Source of the DNA: an uncultured Flavobacteriales bacterium
GTDB taxonomy: Bacteria; Bacteroidota; Bacteroidia; Flavobacteriales; Flavobacteriaceae
Direction of reading: 5' to 3'
DNA length: 10,581 nt
Assembly (NCBI GenBank): GCA_913009535.1
Contig: CAJVXR010000052.1
Coordinates: forward strand, 1 to 10,581
The notes under the pieces were generated by a model that saw nothing but the letters and a program-made list of their open reading frames with translations, did no database searches and was not told the origin of the DNA. A program made the position numbers and the translations under genes. Numbering within the stretch: the stretch's first letter is position 1; each line of letters begins with the position of its first letter. Below, piece by piece: positions 1 through 8,268 of this stretch.

Positions 1-2
1 CT

Positions 3-68
3 AATAGACCTAGTAATTTAATTACTAAAGTGGCACACATTTTAGCTTGGTTTAAGCAGCATCCTTAA
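3..68 (+). CDS. 3' end of an upstream gene, possibly a LysR-type regulator (partial)
   Basis: The frame starting at base 3 is open for 21 codons from the window edge to a TAA at 66-68. It encodes a tail with RPSN followed by an amphipathic helix (LITKVAHILAWFKQHP). The composition (Trp, His, Lys, alternating hydrophobics) looks like real protein, and the 133 bases that follow look like an ordinary intergenic region. The pattern of RP(S/G)(N/S) followed by a terminal helix recalls the end of the LysR effector domain, as in OxyR, and OxyR genes are often neighbours of katG. That identification is inference from about 20 residues. The gene could belong to any family, and an accidental open frame of this length is possible. 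Confidence 0.42.
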   Translation, partial: NRPSNLITKVAHILAWFKQHP

Positions 69-124
69 TTTATAATCTTTCTAAATTAGCAGCCTTAACT
101 TACTTATAACAATAAATTAAGAAG

Positions 125-150
125 TTGTTTATTATAAATTTATAAATTTG
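125..150 (+). promoter_or_regulatory. Putative katG promoter with overlapping palindromic operator
   Basis: TAAATTTG at 143-150 matches the Bacteroidota -7 element TAnnTTTG exactly. A TTG at 125-127 could be the -33 element, although the 15-base gap is shorter than usual. Two perfect 14-base palindromes overlap this region: TTATAAATTTATAA (132-145) and AAATTTATAAATTT (136-149). The first resembles a PerR-type box (TTATAAT-N-ATTATAA) without the central base. The predicted start of transcription near 157 would leave a leader of about 45 bases. AT-rich DNA yields such palindromes by chance, so the operator role is uncertain. Confidence 0.4.
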
Positions 151-189
151 ATTTCAAACAATTACAACTTTAAAATATCTTTTAACTAA

Positions 190-2409
<2,220 letters not shown>

Positions 2410-2592
2410 GCTTAGTTAACTGGAGAAACACCTATATCGTTTTCGTGTTACTTTATTTATAGTTTAATAAAAATGTAATTTTATTGTGTTTTTCCTAAAT
2501 ATAGTTTTCCGGACCTGCGAATAATTGAAATATTAATTAAAACTATATTTTTAGTTGTGTTTTGATTTAGCTTTGTTATAAATCTTAAATCC
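2410..2592. other. Intergenic region with a 12-bp inverted repeat
   Basis: This gap between katG and the next gene holds no credible small gene. It contains a perfect 12-base inverted repeat, AAATATAGTTTT (2497-2508) and AAAACTATATTT (2539-2550), separated by 30 bases that include the GC-richer stretch CCGGACCTGCG. A TAGCTTTG at 2568-2575 matches the Bacteroidota -7 element and would start transcription just ahead of the ATG at 2593, but no TTG lies at the right distance upstream. The repeat could be an operator or a weak terminator. Neither role can be shown from the sequence. Confidence 0.4.
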
Positions 2593-3879
2593 ATGAAAAA
2601 TTACATCTTTTTTATATTAACTCTAAACACATTACTAACCTATTCTCAAATGGCTCTTCCTATTAATTTTGAAGATGGTCAAGTAACTACAGAAAGTTTT
2701 GTTGACTTTAACGGAGGTACTGGGACTGTGGTTGATAATCCGTTTATTACTGATGATAACTCTAGTAATACAGTTGGTAAAATAGTTAGAGATGGTGGAG
2801 ATATTTGGGCAGGAAGTTATTTAATTGTTTCTCCCATTGATTTTACTTCTGAAACTACAATAAAGATGAATGTATACTCTGCTTCACCAGGATTACTTGT
2901 TAAATTTAAGTTAGAAGATGACAACGACCCTGTAACTGCCGTGGTTGAAAGAGATGCATATACAACTAAATCTAATCAATGGGAAACTTTAACATGGAGT
3001 TTTTCAGGGGAACAATCAAATATATTCCAAAAACTTGTTTTAATGTTTGACTTTGGAAATACAGGCGATGCAACAGAAAGTTCAACTTTTTATTTTGATG
3101 ATATTTATCAATTTGATCCAACAGGTGGCTTAGCTCAAATTGATTTGCCAATTACATATGATGATTCATCAATCTACTACTCATTAATTCCTTTTGGTGA
3201 TGAAGAGGGAGCGTCTGATATTATATATAATTCAGGTGCCAACAATCTTGCTTATGTCGCAAAAAGTAGTTCGGCTGCTACTTGGGCAGGTGTAACAATT
3301 AGTAATGAGAGTGGTTTAGAAAACAATATTCCGGTAACTTCCTCAAATTCAAAAATGTATGTACATACCTATGTGACTGGAAGTTCAAATACAGGAATAC
3401 CTGTAAGACTAAAGATTGAAAATAAGAATGATCCAACACAATCTGTAGAAACAGAGGCATATACAACAGTAGTTGATGCTTATGAAGTCTTAGAGTTTGA
3501 CTTTAATAATGAGGCCACAGGAACAGCAGCTCTAAATGAAAGCTACCCATTTAATATGGCATCTTTATTTTTTAATTTTGGATCTGCAGGAGATGACCAA
3601 ACTGTATATTATTTTGATAATATTTCTTTTGGATCGCCAATCTCATTAGGTTTAGATATCGTTTCTAATGAGAGTTTTAAACTTTATCCAAATCCTGTTG
3701 AAGATTATTTATATATTCAATCATCGGATACAACTATAAAAAATATTGATATTTATAATATATTAGGAAAAAAAATCTACAGTATTAGTTCTGAAAACAG
3801 GTTGGATATGAGTTCTTACAGCGCTGGTATATATTTTGTAAAAATTAATAACTCTACATTTAAGATTGTAAAAAAGTAG
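2593..3879 (+). CDS. T9SS-secreted protein with two tandem carbohydrate-binding-like domains
   Basis: The 428-residue product starts with a signal peptide (about residues 1-18, hydrophobic core FFILTLNTLLTY). Two similar beta-rich domains follow, at about 22-175 and 183-347. Each begins LPI(N/T)(F/Y)(E/D)D, carries a WAG motif (72-74 and 231-233) and an AYTT motif (122-125 and 289-292), and ends in FYFDDI or YYFDNI, so they look like an internal duplication. The domains recall the beta-sandwich modules attached to flavobacterial laminarinases and other glycoside hydrolases, which suggests polysaccharide binding. The C-terminus (about 361-428) is a type A T9SS sorting domain with LYPNP (364-368), an IYNILGKKIY strand and SAGIYFVKI. 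No catalytic domain is present. It is probably a cell-surface or released binding protein. The ligand is unknown. Confidence 0.8.
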   Translation: MKNYIFFILTLNTLLTYSQMALPINFEDGQVTTESFVDFNGGTGTVVDNPFITDDNSSNTVGKIVRDGGDIWAGSYLIVSPIDFTSETTIKMNVYSASPGLLVKFKLEDDNDPVTAVVERDAYTTKSNQWETLTWSFSGEQSNIFQKLVLMFDFGNTGDATESSTFYFDDIYQFDPTGGLAQIDLPITYDDSSIYYSLIPFGDEEGASDIIYNSGANNLAYVAKSSSAATWAGVTISNESGLENNIPVTSSNSKMYVHTYVTGSSNTGIPVRLKIENKNDPTQSVETEAYTTVVDAYEVLEFDFNNEATGTAALNESYPFNMASLFFNFGSAGDDQTVYYFDNISFGSPISLGLDIVSNESFKLYPNPVEDYLYIQSSDTTIKNIDIYNILGKKIYSISSENRLDMSSYSAGIYFVKINNSTFKIVKK

Positions 3880-3887
3880 TTGAATAC

Positions 3888-4631
3888 TTATAATATATAA
3901 GGTATAATAGCTTTTCTTTTTTTAGGGTAATTATCAAATTTTTCTTTGTACCATTTATGATGATTAAGAGACCTTGGACTTAGATTACAAAATGTCCATA
4001 TAGCAAAAGTCATTGACGGTAAATTACAAGCTATTATCATAAACCCAATCCATTCTACTACCTCACCAAAATGGTTTGGACAAGAAATATATTTAAACAA
4101 ACCTCCGTACGGAATTTGATAACTTTCATCGCTTGTTCTTAAAGATATTAAATGCTTGTCTGCAACTTTGTTAATGTGCATTCCAGTAAAAAAAACAACT
4201 ATACCAATCATTACATTTAATGAAATCACAGACGATATTTCTGTGTTTAAATATCCGAGGTAGTATCCATTTAAAAAGCCATTTACAGAATTAAATAGTA
4301 TAGCACTACAAGCAATTAATAAAGGCATCTTTTTATTATCAGTTTTTATTTTAAAAGGAAATATGAATGTTCTATTAAAATAATGTAATACCCATAATAT
4401 TAGTAATAAATAAGTTAATGTAGTTTTTTCAGTGGGTCCAATAAGTGTAATTATAGGCATCAATAAAAAAGCAGGGAGCTCCATAATAAACCATCCCCAT
4501 TTATTAGAAATCATAACCCCCCATTTATTATTAGTGTGCCTACCGTAGGGAGCTTTAATTTTGAAAATTACTAAAACGATAAATGTTGTTATGGCTATAG
4601 CAATCCATATGTAGTTTATTAATTCAAACAT
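3888..4631 (-). CDS. Steroid 5-alpha-reductase family membrane enzyme (3-oxo-5-alpha-steroid 4-dehydrogenase-like)
   Basis: This 247-residue polytopic membrane protein has about six or seven hydrophobic segments and is close in length to human SRD5A1/2 (about 255). Members use NADPH to reduce an enone or polyprenoid double bond. Landmarks of the family are present: PYGRH (28-32), MELPAF with Glu51 aligning to the catalytic Glu57 of human SRD5A2, HYFNRTF with Tyr84 aligning to Tyr91, GGLFKYISCPNHFGEVVEW with Asn186 and Glu190 at the NADPH-contacting positions, and a C-terminal YPKKRKAIIPYIL. These alignments are from memory. The bacterial substrate is unknown and could be a steroid, a sterol-like lipid, a polyprenol or a 2-enoyl lipid. 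The gene converges on the preceding T9SS gene with an 8-base gap and is divergent from the small ORF at 4700. Confidence 0.9.
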   Translation of the reverse strand: MFELINYIWIAIAITTFIVLVIFKIKAPYGRHTNNKWGVMISNKWGWFIMELPAFLLMPIITLIGPTEKTTLTYLLLILWVLHYFNRTFIFPFKIKTDNKKMPLLIACSAILFNSVNGFLNGYYLGYLNTEISSVISLNVMIGIVVFFTGMHINKVADKHLISLRTSDESYQIPYGGLFKYISCPNHFGEVVEWIGFMIIACNLPSMTFAIWTFCNLSPRSLNHHKWYKEKFDNYPKKRKAIIPYIL

Positions 4632-4699
4632 TTAAATTCATTTAATTAATAAATTAAATATAATGAATGTTATTGTTATTAATTTGATAAATTTATAGA

Positions 4700-4837
4700 A
4701 TGAACTTAGACTCTACCGCAAAAGAAATTATAGATTATTTAGAAAATCGTATTGATAAGAATTTAGTTAAAAACTCTGTCCATAAAGTAAAGTTTATGAC
4801 CGCCAGAGATATGATTGTTGAAATCACAAAAAAGTAA
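4700..4837 (+). CDS. Small hypothetical protein, 45 residues
   Basis: This is an ATG-to-TAA frame of 45 codons. An in-frame stop at 4688-4690 makes ATG 4700 the only start. The product is soluble, lacks a signal peptide or membrane span, and looks like two amphipathic segments (AKEIIDYLENRIDKNLVK and MTARDMIVEITKK) rich in Lys, Asp, Glu, Ile and Leu. Codon use matches the AT-rich neighbours. It ends 21 bases before the esterase start, so the two are probably on one transcript. A near-consensus -7 element (TTAATTTG, 4679-4686) lies just upstream. I do not recognise the family. It could be a genuine small protein, a translated leader, or a chance frame. Confidence 0.5.
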   Translation: MNLDSTAKEIIDYLENRIDKNLVKNSVHKVKFMTARDMIVEITKK

Positions 4838-4858
4838 TTGGCTTAATTAGATGGTTTT

Positions 4859-6385
4859 ATGAAACGCTATATTTTTTCTTTATTAATGTTTTTCTCATTC
4901 TCTTTTTTAACTGCTCAAAATGGAGATTCTTGTCAAACTCCAATTGAAATAAATGCAGGAAACTATTACATAAACAATATAGATGGGGATTCATACAGTC
5001 TTAACTGCACTGAGCTTGATTATAATAATTCTAATTTAGAATGGTTTTCTTATTCGTCTGATCAAAACATATTTGTAACGGTAACTTCCGATTTAGAATC
5101 AAATCAAAATGATGACACAAGACTTCATATTTATGAAGGGTCTTGTGATAATTTAGTCTGCGTTGTCGGTGATGACGATGGGGGAAGTTTTAATAATGGG
5201 TTTTTATCAACTGCTACTTTTCAGGCCATTGCTGGGGTTACATATTACATTGCATGGGATAGTTTTTGGTCCAACTCCAGTTTTGATTTTCAAATTATTG
5301 AATCGGATACTCCACCTGCATCAACTTACACAAGTTTTGAACATCATGGAATAGACAGGGATTACATTTATTACGAACCTGAAGGGTTAGAAGAAAACTC
5401 TCCTTTAGTTTTTGTAATGCATGGTTATAGTGGAGATGCAGAGAATATTAGTAATTATTCCAACATGAATGATATTGCAGATGAGTATGGCTTTGCTGTT
5501 TGTTACCCTAGAGGCACTGTTGATGGTTCAGGAAATAGATTTTGGAATGTTGGATATGATTTTCATCCAAACGAAACTGTTGATGATGTTGACTTTTTAA
5601 AAGAATTAGCCATCTACTTGCAATCTGAACATAACTTAAATGCTGATAAAACATTTGCAACTGGAATGTCAAATGGTGGAGAGATGTGTTACATGTTAGC
5701 CTGTCAAGCATCAGAAACATTTAAAGCAGTTGTTTCTGTTGCAGGAATGATGTTACAAGAAATAATGGATACTTGTAACCCGTCGAATCTAATCTCAATT
5801 TTTGAAATACATGGTATCAATGATAATGTTAATTACTATAATGGCGACCCAACATCTTCCGGAGGTTGGGGGGTGTATCCAAGTATTCCTGAAACAATTG
5901 ATTATTGGGCTGAAATGAACAATTGTAATGAATTTTCCACTGAAGACTTACCTAACACTAATACTACGGACGGTAGTTACGTTGTTAGTGAAAAAAATTA
6001 CGGCGCAGTAAACAACAATGAAGTATGGCTCTACAAGGTTTACGGAGGTGGACATGATTGGCCAGGGACTCAAGGAGCCAATATGGATATAGATGCTTCT
6101 TTAGAGGCATGGTTGTTTTTTAATCACATAATAACCAACAGTCTTGATGTAAACAATAATCAAAAGGTAAATAACTATTTATATCCTAACCCTGCAAAAA
6201 ATTCTTTTAGTATATCTTCTTCAAATGAAGTCATTTCTTATGTTATTTATAACATCTCTGGTGATAAAGTTTTAAAGGGAACCAATAAAATTAATATTGA
6301 TATTTCTACTTTAAGTAGCGGTATTTATTTTGTAAATGTTCAAGAAAATAATTTATCCTCAATCAAAAAACTTATTGTAAAATAG
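4859..6385 (+). CDS. T9SS-secreted CE1/LpqC-type esterase (PHB depolymerase-like) with N-terminal beta domain
   Basis: This 508-residue secreted alpha/beta hydrolase has a signal peptide (1-19, cut near TAQ-NGD). An N-terminal beta-sandwich follows (about 22-148), with several Cys and an acidic DDTRLHIYEGSC / VVGDDDGG pattern, resembling pre-peptidase C-terminal (PPC)-like modules. The esterase domain spans about 160-425. Its nucleophile is Ser271 in GMSNGG, the likely acid is Asp322 in HGINDNVNYY, the catalytic His is His399 in GGGHDWPG, and the oxyanion loop is HGYSG (188-192). This matches the LpqC / poly(3-hydroxybutyrate) depolymerase and feruloyl or acetyl-xylan esterase group (CE1, COG3509). 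A T9SS sorting domain (about 438-508) has YPNPAKN and SSGIYFVNV. It probably cleaves ester bonds in extracellular polymers such as acylated polysaccharide or polyester. The exact substrate cannot be told from sequence. The stop codon lies 2 bases from the end of the convergent methyltransferase gene. Confidence 0.9.
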   Translation: MKRYIFSLLMFFSFSFLTAQNGDSCQTPIEINAGNYYINNIDGDSYSLNCTELDYNNSNLEWFSYSSDQNIFVTVTSDLESNQNDDTRLHIYEGSCDNLVCVVGDDDGGSFNNGFLSTATFQAIAGVTYYIAWDSFWSNSSFDFQIIESDTPPASTYTSFEHHGIDRDYIYYEPEGLEENSPLVFVMHGYSGDAENISNYSNMNDIADEYGFAVCYPRGTVDGSGNRFWNVGYDFHPNETVDDVDFLKELAIYLQSEHNLNADKTFATGMSNGGEMCYMLACQASETFKAVVSVAGMMLQEIMDTCNPSNLISIFEIHGINDNVNYYNGDPTSSGGWGVYPSIPETIDYWAEMNNCNEFSTEDLPNTNTTDGSYVVSEKNYGAVNNNEVWLYKVYGGGHDWPGTQGANMDIDASLEAWLFFNHIITNSLDVNNNQKVNNYLYPNPAKNSFSISSSNEVISYVIYNISGDKVLKGTNKINIDISTLSSGIYFVNVQENNLSSIKKLIVK

Positions 6386-6402
6386 CTTTATTTTATTTTT
6401 TT
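6378..6402 (+). terminator. AT-rich hairpin with T-tract across the convergent stop codons
   Basis: A 7-bp stem (TAAAATA 6378-6384, TATTTTA 6389-6395) with a 4-base GCTT loop is followed directly by seven T residues (6396-6402). It has the geometry of an intrinsic terminator for the esterase transcript. It spans the last codons and stop of that gene and the stop and last codons of the opposing methyltransferase gene. On the minus strand the hairpin also forms, but its T-run comes seven bases later, so it would act there less well. The stem is all A-T and therefore weak. Confidence 0.45.
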
Positions 6403-7005
6403 AAACTTACAAAAGTTAAAATTTTGTATTGTTTCAAATGGGGTAATATGATCGGTGTTTAAATGCTCTACTAATTCAAAACTATTACATAACAAACTCT
6501 GTAAATTTTTCACAGAATATCTACTGATTTTCAATCCGCTACATTTTAATGGTCCATTTTCTGAAAAAGTCCCAATAATTAAAGTTCCCTCTTTATTTAT
6601 GTTTTCTTCACAAATATTTACGTATTTATTTATTTCTTCTTTCTTTGTTAAAAAATGAAATACGGCTCTATCATGCCATAAATCAAAGTTTCTATTTGGT
6701 TTAAAATCTAAGATATCCAAATTGTAGAATTTGCCAGAATTTTTGTAATTATTTGTTCTTTCTTCTACTTCTTTTAATGCATTATTAGATATGTCAAGTA
6801 AGCTGATCTTCGAATATTTTTTTTCTAGCAAATTGTCAATTAAGAAGCTTTTTCCACACCCAATATCAATTATTTCAGCAGACTTGTTAATTCCAGAACT
6901 TTCAATCAAAGAAAGAGATATAAGTGGCTTTTTCTGAAACCAGCTCACTCCATCTAACTTTTTAGTTTCATATATTATTTCCCAATGTTTTTCTTTCTCT
7001 TTCAT
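6388..7005 (-). CDS. Class I SAM-dependent methyltransferase
   Basis: The start chosen at 7005 gives 205 residues beginning MKEKEKHWEIIYETK, which fits the family N-terminus (a short polar stretch, then HW...YETK). An in-frame ATG at 7035 would add ten residues (MYFYVINNNL) that look non-native and would crowd the tRNA promoter region. The Rossmann fold shows motif I IDIGCGKS (46-53), the acidic end of strand 2 in LLDIS (69-73), DLWHDRAVFHFL (108-119) and GTFSENGPLKCSG (145-157). The WHDR-FHFL and GTFSxNGPxKCSGL signatures recall a methyltransferase family common in Bacteroidota that is usually annotated only as 'SAM-dependent methyltransferase'. The protein is cytoplasmic and the acceptor substrate is unknown. 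It lies alone between the convergent esterase and the tRNA. Confidence 0.88.
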   Translation of the reverse strand: MKEKEKHWEIIYETKKLDGVSWFQKKPLISLSLIESSGINKSAEIIDIGCGKSFLIDNLLEKKYSKISLLDISNNALKEVEERTNNYKNSGKFYNLDILDFKPNRNFDLWHDRAVFHFLTKKEEINKYVNICEENINKEGTLIIGTFSENGPLKCSGLKISRYSVKNLQSLLCNSFELVEHLNTDHITPFETIQNFNFCKFKKIK

Positions 7006-7079
7006 AAGATTATTATTTATAACATAAAAGTACATAAGATTATAATTACTTTTACTAGTGATTAATAATATCTTTTTTT

Positions 7080-7151
7080 AGCCCCGTAGTTTAATGGATA
7101 GAATAGAAGTTTCCTAAACTTTTGATACAGGTTCGATTCCTGTCGGGGCTA
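7080..7151 (+). tRNA. tRNA-Arg (anticodon CCU)
   Basis: A complete cloverleaf can be folded. The 7-bp acceptor stem is 7080-7086 with 7144-7150, with U8-A9 following and A7151 as discriminator. The D-arm contains the GG pair in AATGGAT. The anticodon stem GAAGT/ACTTT encloses the loop TTCCTAA, giving anticodon CCT. The T-arm is ACAGG-TTCGATT-CCTGT. Anticodon CCU reads AGG arginine codons. The 3' CCA is not encoded, as is usual in Bacteroidota. The gene stands alone and is divergent from the methyltransferase gene. Confidence 0.97.
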
Positions 7152-7175
7152 CAATTTATGCCTAAGAGTAGATTT

Positions 7176-7194
7176 AAAAGTCATGCTTTTTTTT
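7176..7194 (+). terminator. Weak candidate terminator after the tRNA
   Basis: AAAAG (7176-7180) and CTTTT (7186-7190) form a 5-bp stem with a TCATG loop, followed by more T residues (7191-7194). It sits 25 bases after the tRNA and before the next gene. The stem is short and AT-rich, so termination here is plausible but unproven. Confidence 0.3.
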
Positions 7195-7242
7195 AAAAAA
7201 TTATTTATATTTAAACAGAAGTTTAACTTATAAAATAAAAAA

Positions 7243-7818
7243 ATGAAAAAAATTATCTTTGTTCTAATAACTATAATTCCATTAATTATGAATTCTCAAG
7301 ATAAAAATCTACCATTTTCTGAAATTGGGGATTACCCTACTGAATATACTCCAACAAATGTTATATCTAGACTAATTGATGGTTTAGGATATAGATTTTA
7401 TTGGTCTACAGAATCTTTGACAGAAAATGATTTAAATTATAAGCCTAGTGAAGATAGTAGGTCTACAATGGAGGTAATTGAGCATATATATGGTTTATCT
7501 CTTATGATTGTAGCATCCTTTGATGGGAAAGAATTTGACTTTAAACAGGACAAATTAGATTATATAAATTTAAGAAAAGAAACTTTAAATAATCTTATGT
7601 ATATAAAAAGTAAGTTAAAAGAAACTGCAGATTTGTCTCAAATAAATATTGAATTTAGTCAAGGTGATAATAAATTGAAATTTCCTTTTTGGAATCATTT
7701 AAACGGCCCTATGGCTGATGCTATTTGGCATTGTGGTCAAGTTGTTACAAATAGAAGAGCAAGTGGAAATCCACTAAATTCTAAAGTAAATGTATTTTTA
7801 GGTAAAACAATGCCTTAA
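7243..7818 (+). CDS. Exported DinB-like four-helix-bundle protein
   Basis: The 191-residue product starts with a Sec signal peptide (MKKIIFVLITIIPLIMNSQ, cleavage near residue 18-20). There is no lipobox Cys, so it is probably periplasmic. The remainder fits the DinB/YfiT metal-binding helical bundle: IDGLGYRFYWSTESL (helix 1), a RSTMEVIEHIYGLS segment with His81, then FWNHLNGPMADAIWHCGQVVTNRRASGNP with His152 and His163. These three histidines are candidate metal ligands, although the canonical family usually has an HxxxH pair in the last helix. The terminal NPLNSKVNVFLGKT block recalls uncharacterised Bacteroidota homologues. DinB-like proteins are often thiol-dependent transferases or hydrolases. 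No specific reaction can be assigned here. The leader is A-rich (AAATAAAAAAATG) and the gene seems monocistronic. Confidence 0.78.
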   Translation: MKKIIFVLITIIPLIMNSQDKNLPFSEIGDYPTEYTPTNVISRLIDGLGYRFYWSTESLTENDLNYKPSEDSRSTMEVIEHIYGLSLMIVASFDGKEFDFKQDKLDYINLRKETLNNLMYIKSKLKETADLSQINIEFSQGDNKLKFPFWNHLNGPMADAIWHCGQVVTNRRASGNPLNSKVNVFLGKTMP

Positions 7819-7916
7819 TAATTTTATCAGAACCGACAATTCTAATTACTAAGTTATGTAAGCTAAGTCAATAAAGATATGTTTAATCTTGTAGGTCAAT
7901 GGATATTAGATTATTT

Positions 7917-8261
7917 TTAATTGTAAACTAATTCTAAATCGATATCTTTTGAATTTAAGATCTGATTTTTATTATTAATATTTAATAATTTTCTCAAATT
8001 TTCAATTTCTATTCTACTAAACATCAAGATTAAATTTTCTTGTTCAGTTGGAATAAAAACCTTCTTTTTAGTTGTTGTGTAATCATTCACTTCACAGTAA
8101 TTTACTTCTACCTTAGAAATATATTTTTTAAAATTCTGGAATTCATTAGGCGCAAATTCAAAAAATAAATTTTTATAAGTTAATATATATGAATTACAGG
8201 AGCTACATCTTTGTAATTCTCCATCATTTGTTTTAGATATTGTTTTTATTTTATCACACAT
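7917..8261 (-). CDS. DUF6686-like small cysteine-containing protein
   Basis: This is the third gene of the minus-strand operon. The start at 8261 gives 114 residues beginning MCDKIKTISKTNDGELQRCSSC, and it lies 7 bases after the stop of the diflavin reductase gene. The frame is open further upstream to an ATG at 8306, but that would overlap the reductase gene by 38 bases, and the extra residues do not fit the family start. Visible features are Cys2, a CSSC pair (Cys19 and Cys22), a following ILTYKNLFFEF beta strand, and the FIPTEQENLILMFSRIEIENLRKLL segment. These match my recollection of DUF6686, a small cytoplasmic Bacteroidota family of unknown function. The cysteines could bind a metal or Fe-S centre, or be redox active. 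That role is inference. Confidence 0.75.
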   Translation of the reverse strand: MCDKIKTISKTNDGELQRCSSCNSYILTYKNLFFEFAPNEFQNFKKYISKVEVNYCEVNDYTTTKKKVFIPTEQENLILMFSRIEIENLRKLLNINNKNQILNSKDIDLELVYN

Positions 8262-8268
8262 AATTTGA

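Noticed and set aside
3887..3901. Palindrome CTTATA-ATA-TATAAG at the convergent junction as a bidirectional terminator
   Set aside because: It is symmetric but all-AT apart from the end pair, has only a 3-base loop, and no T-tract follows directly on either strand. Chance is likely in this composition.
7006..7035. Upstream in-frame ATG that would extend the methyltransferase by ten residues
   Set aside because: The extension (MYFYVINNNL) does not resemble the family N-terminus and would consume most of the divergent promoter space before the tRNA. ATG 7005 fits better.
7080..7151. tRNA-Arg as an integration site for a mobile element
   Set aside because: There is no integrase, and I noticed no repeated tRNA 3' end in the window. 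Neighbouring genes look native in composition.
7874..7890. AAGAT/ATCTT hairpin between the DinB-like and DUF6686 genes
   Set aside because: The stem is only 5 bp and lacks a proper T-run on either strand. It is too weak to call a terminator.
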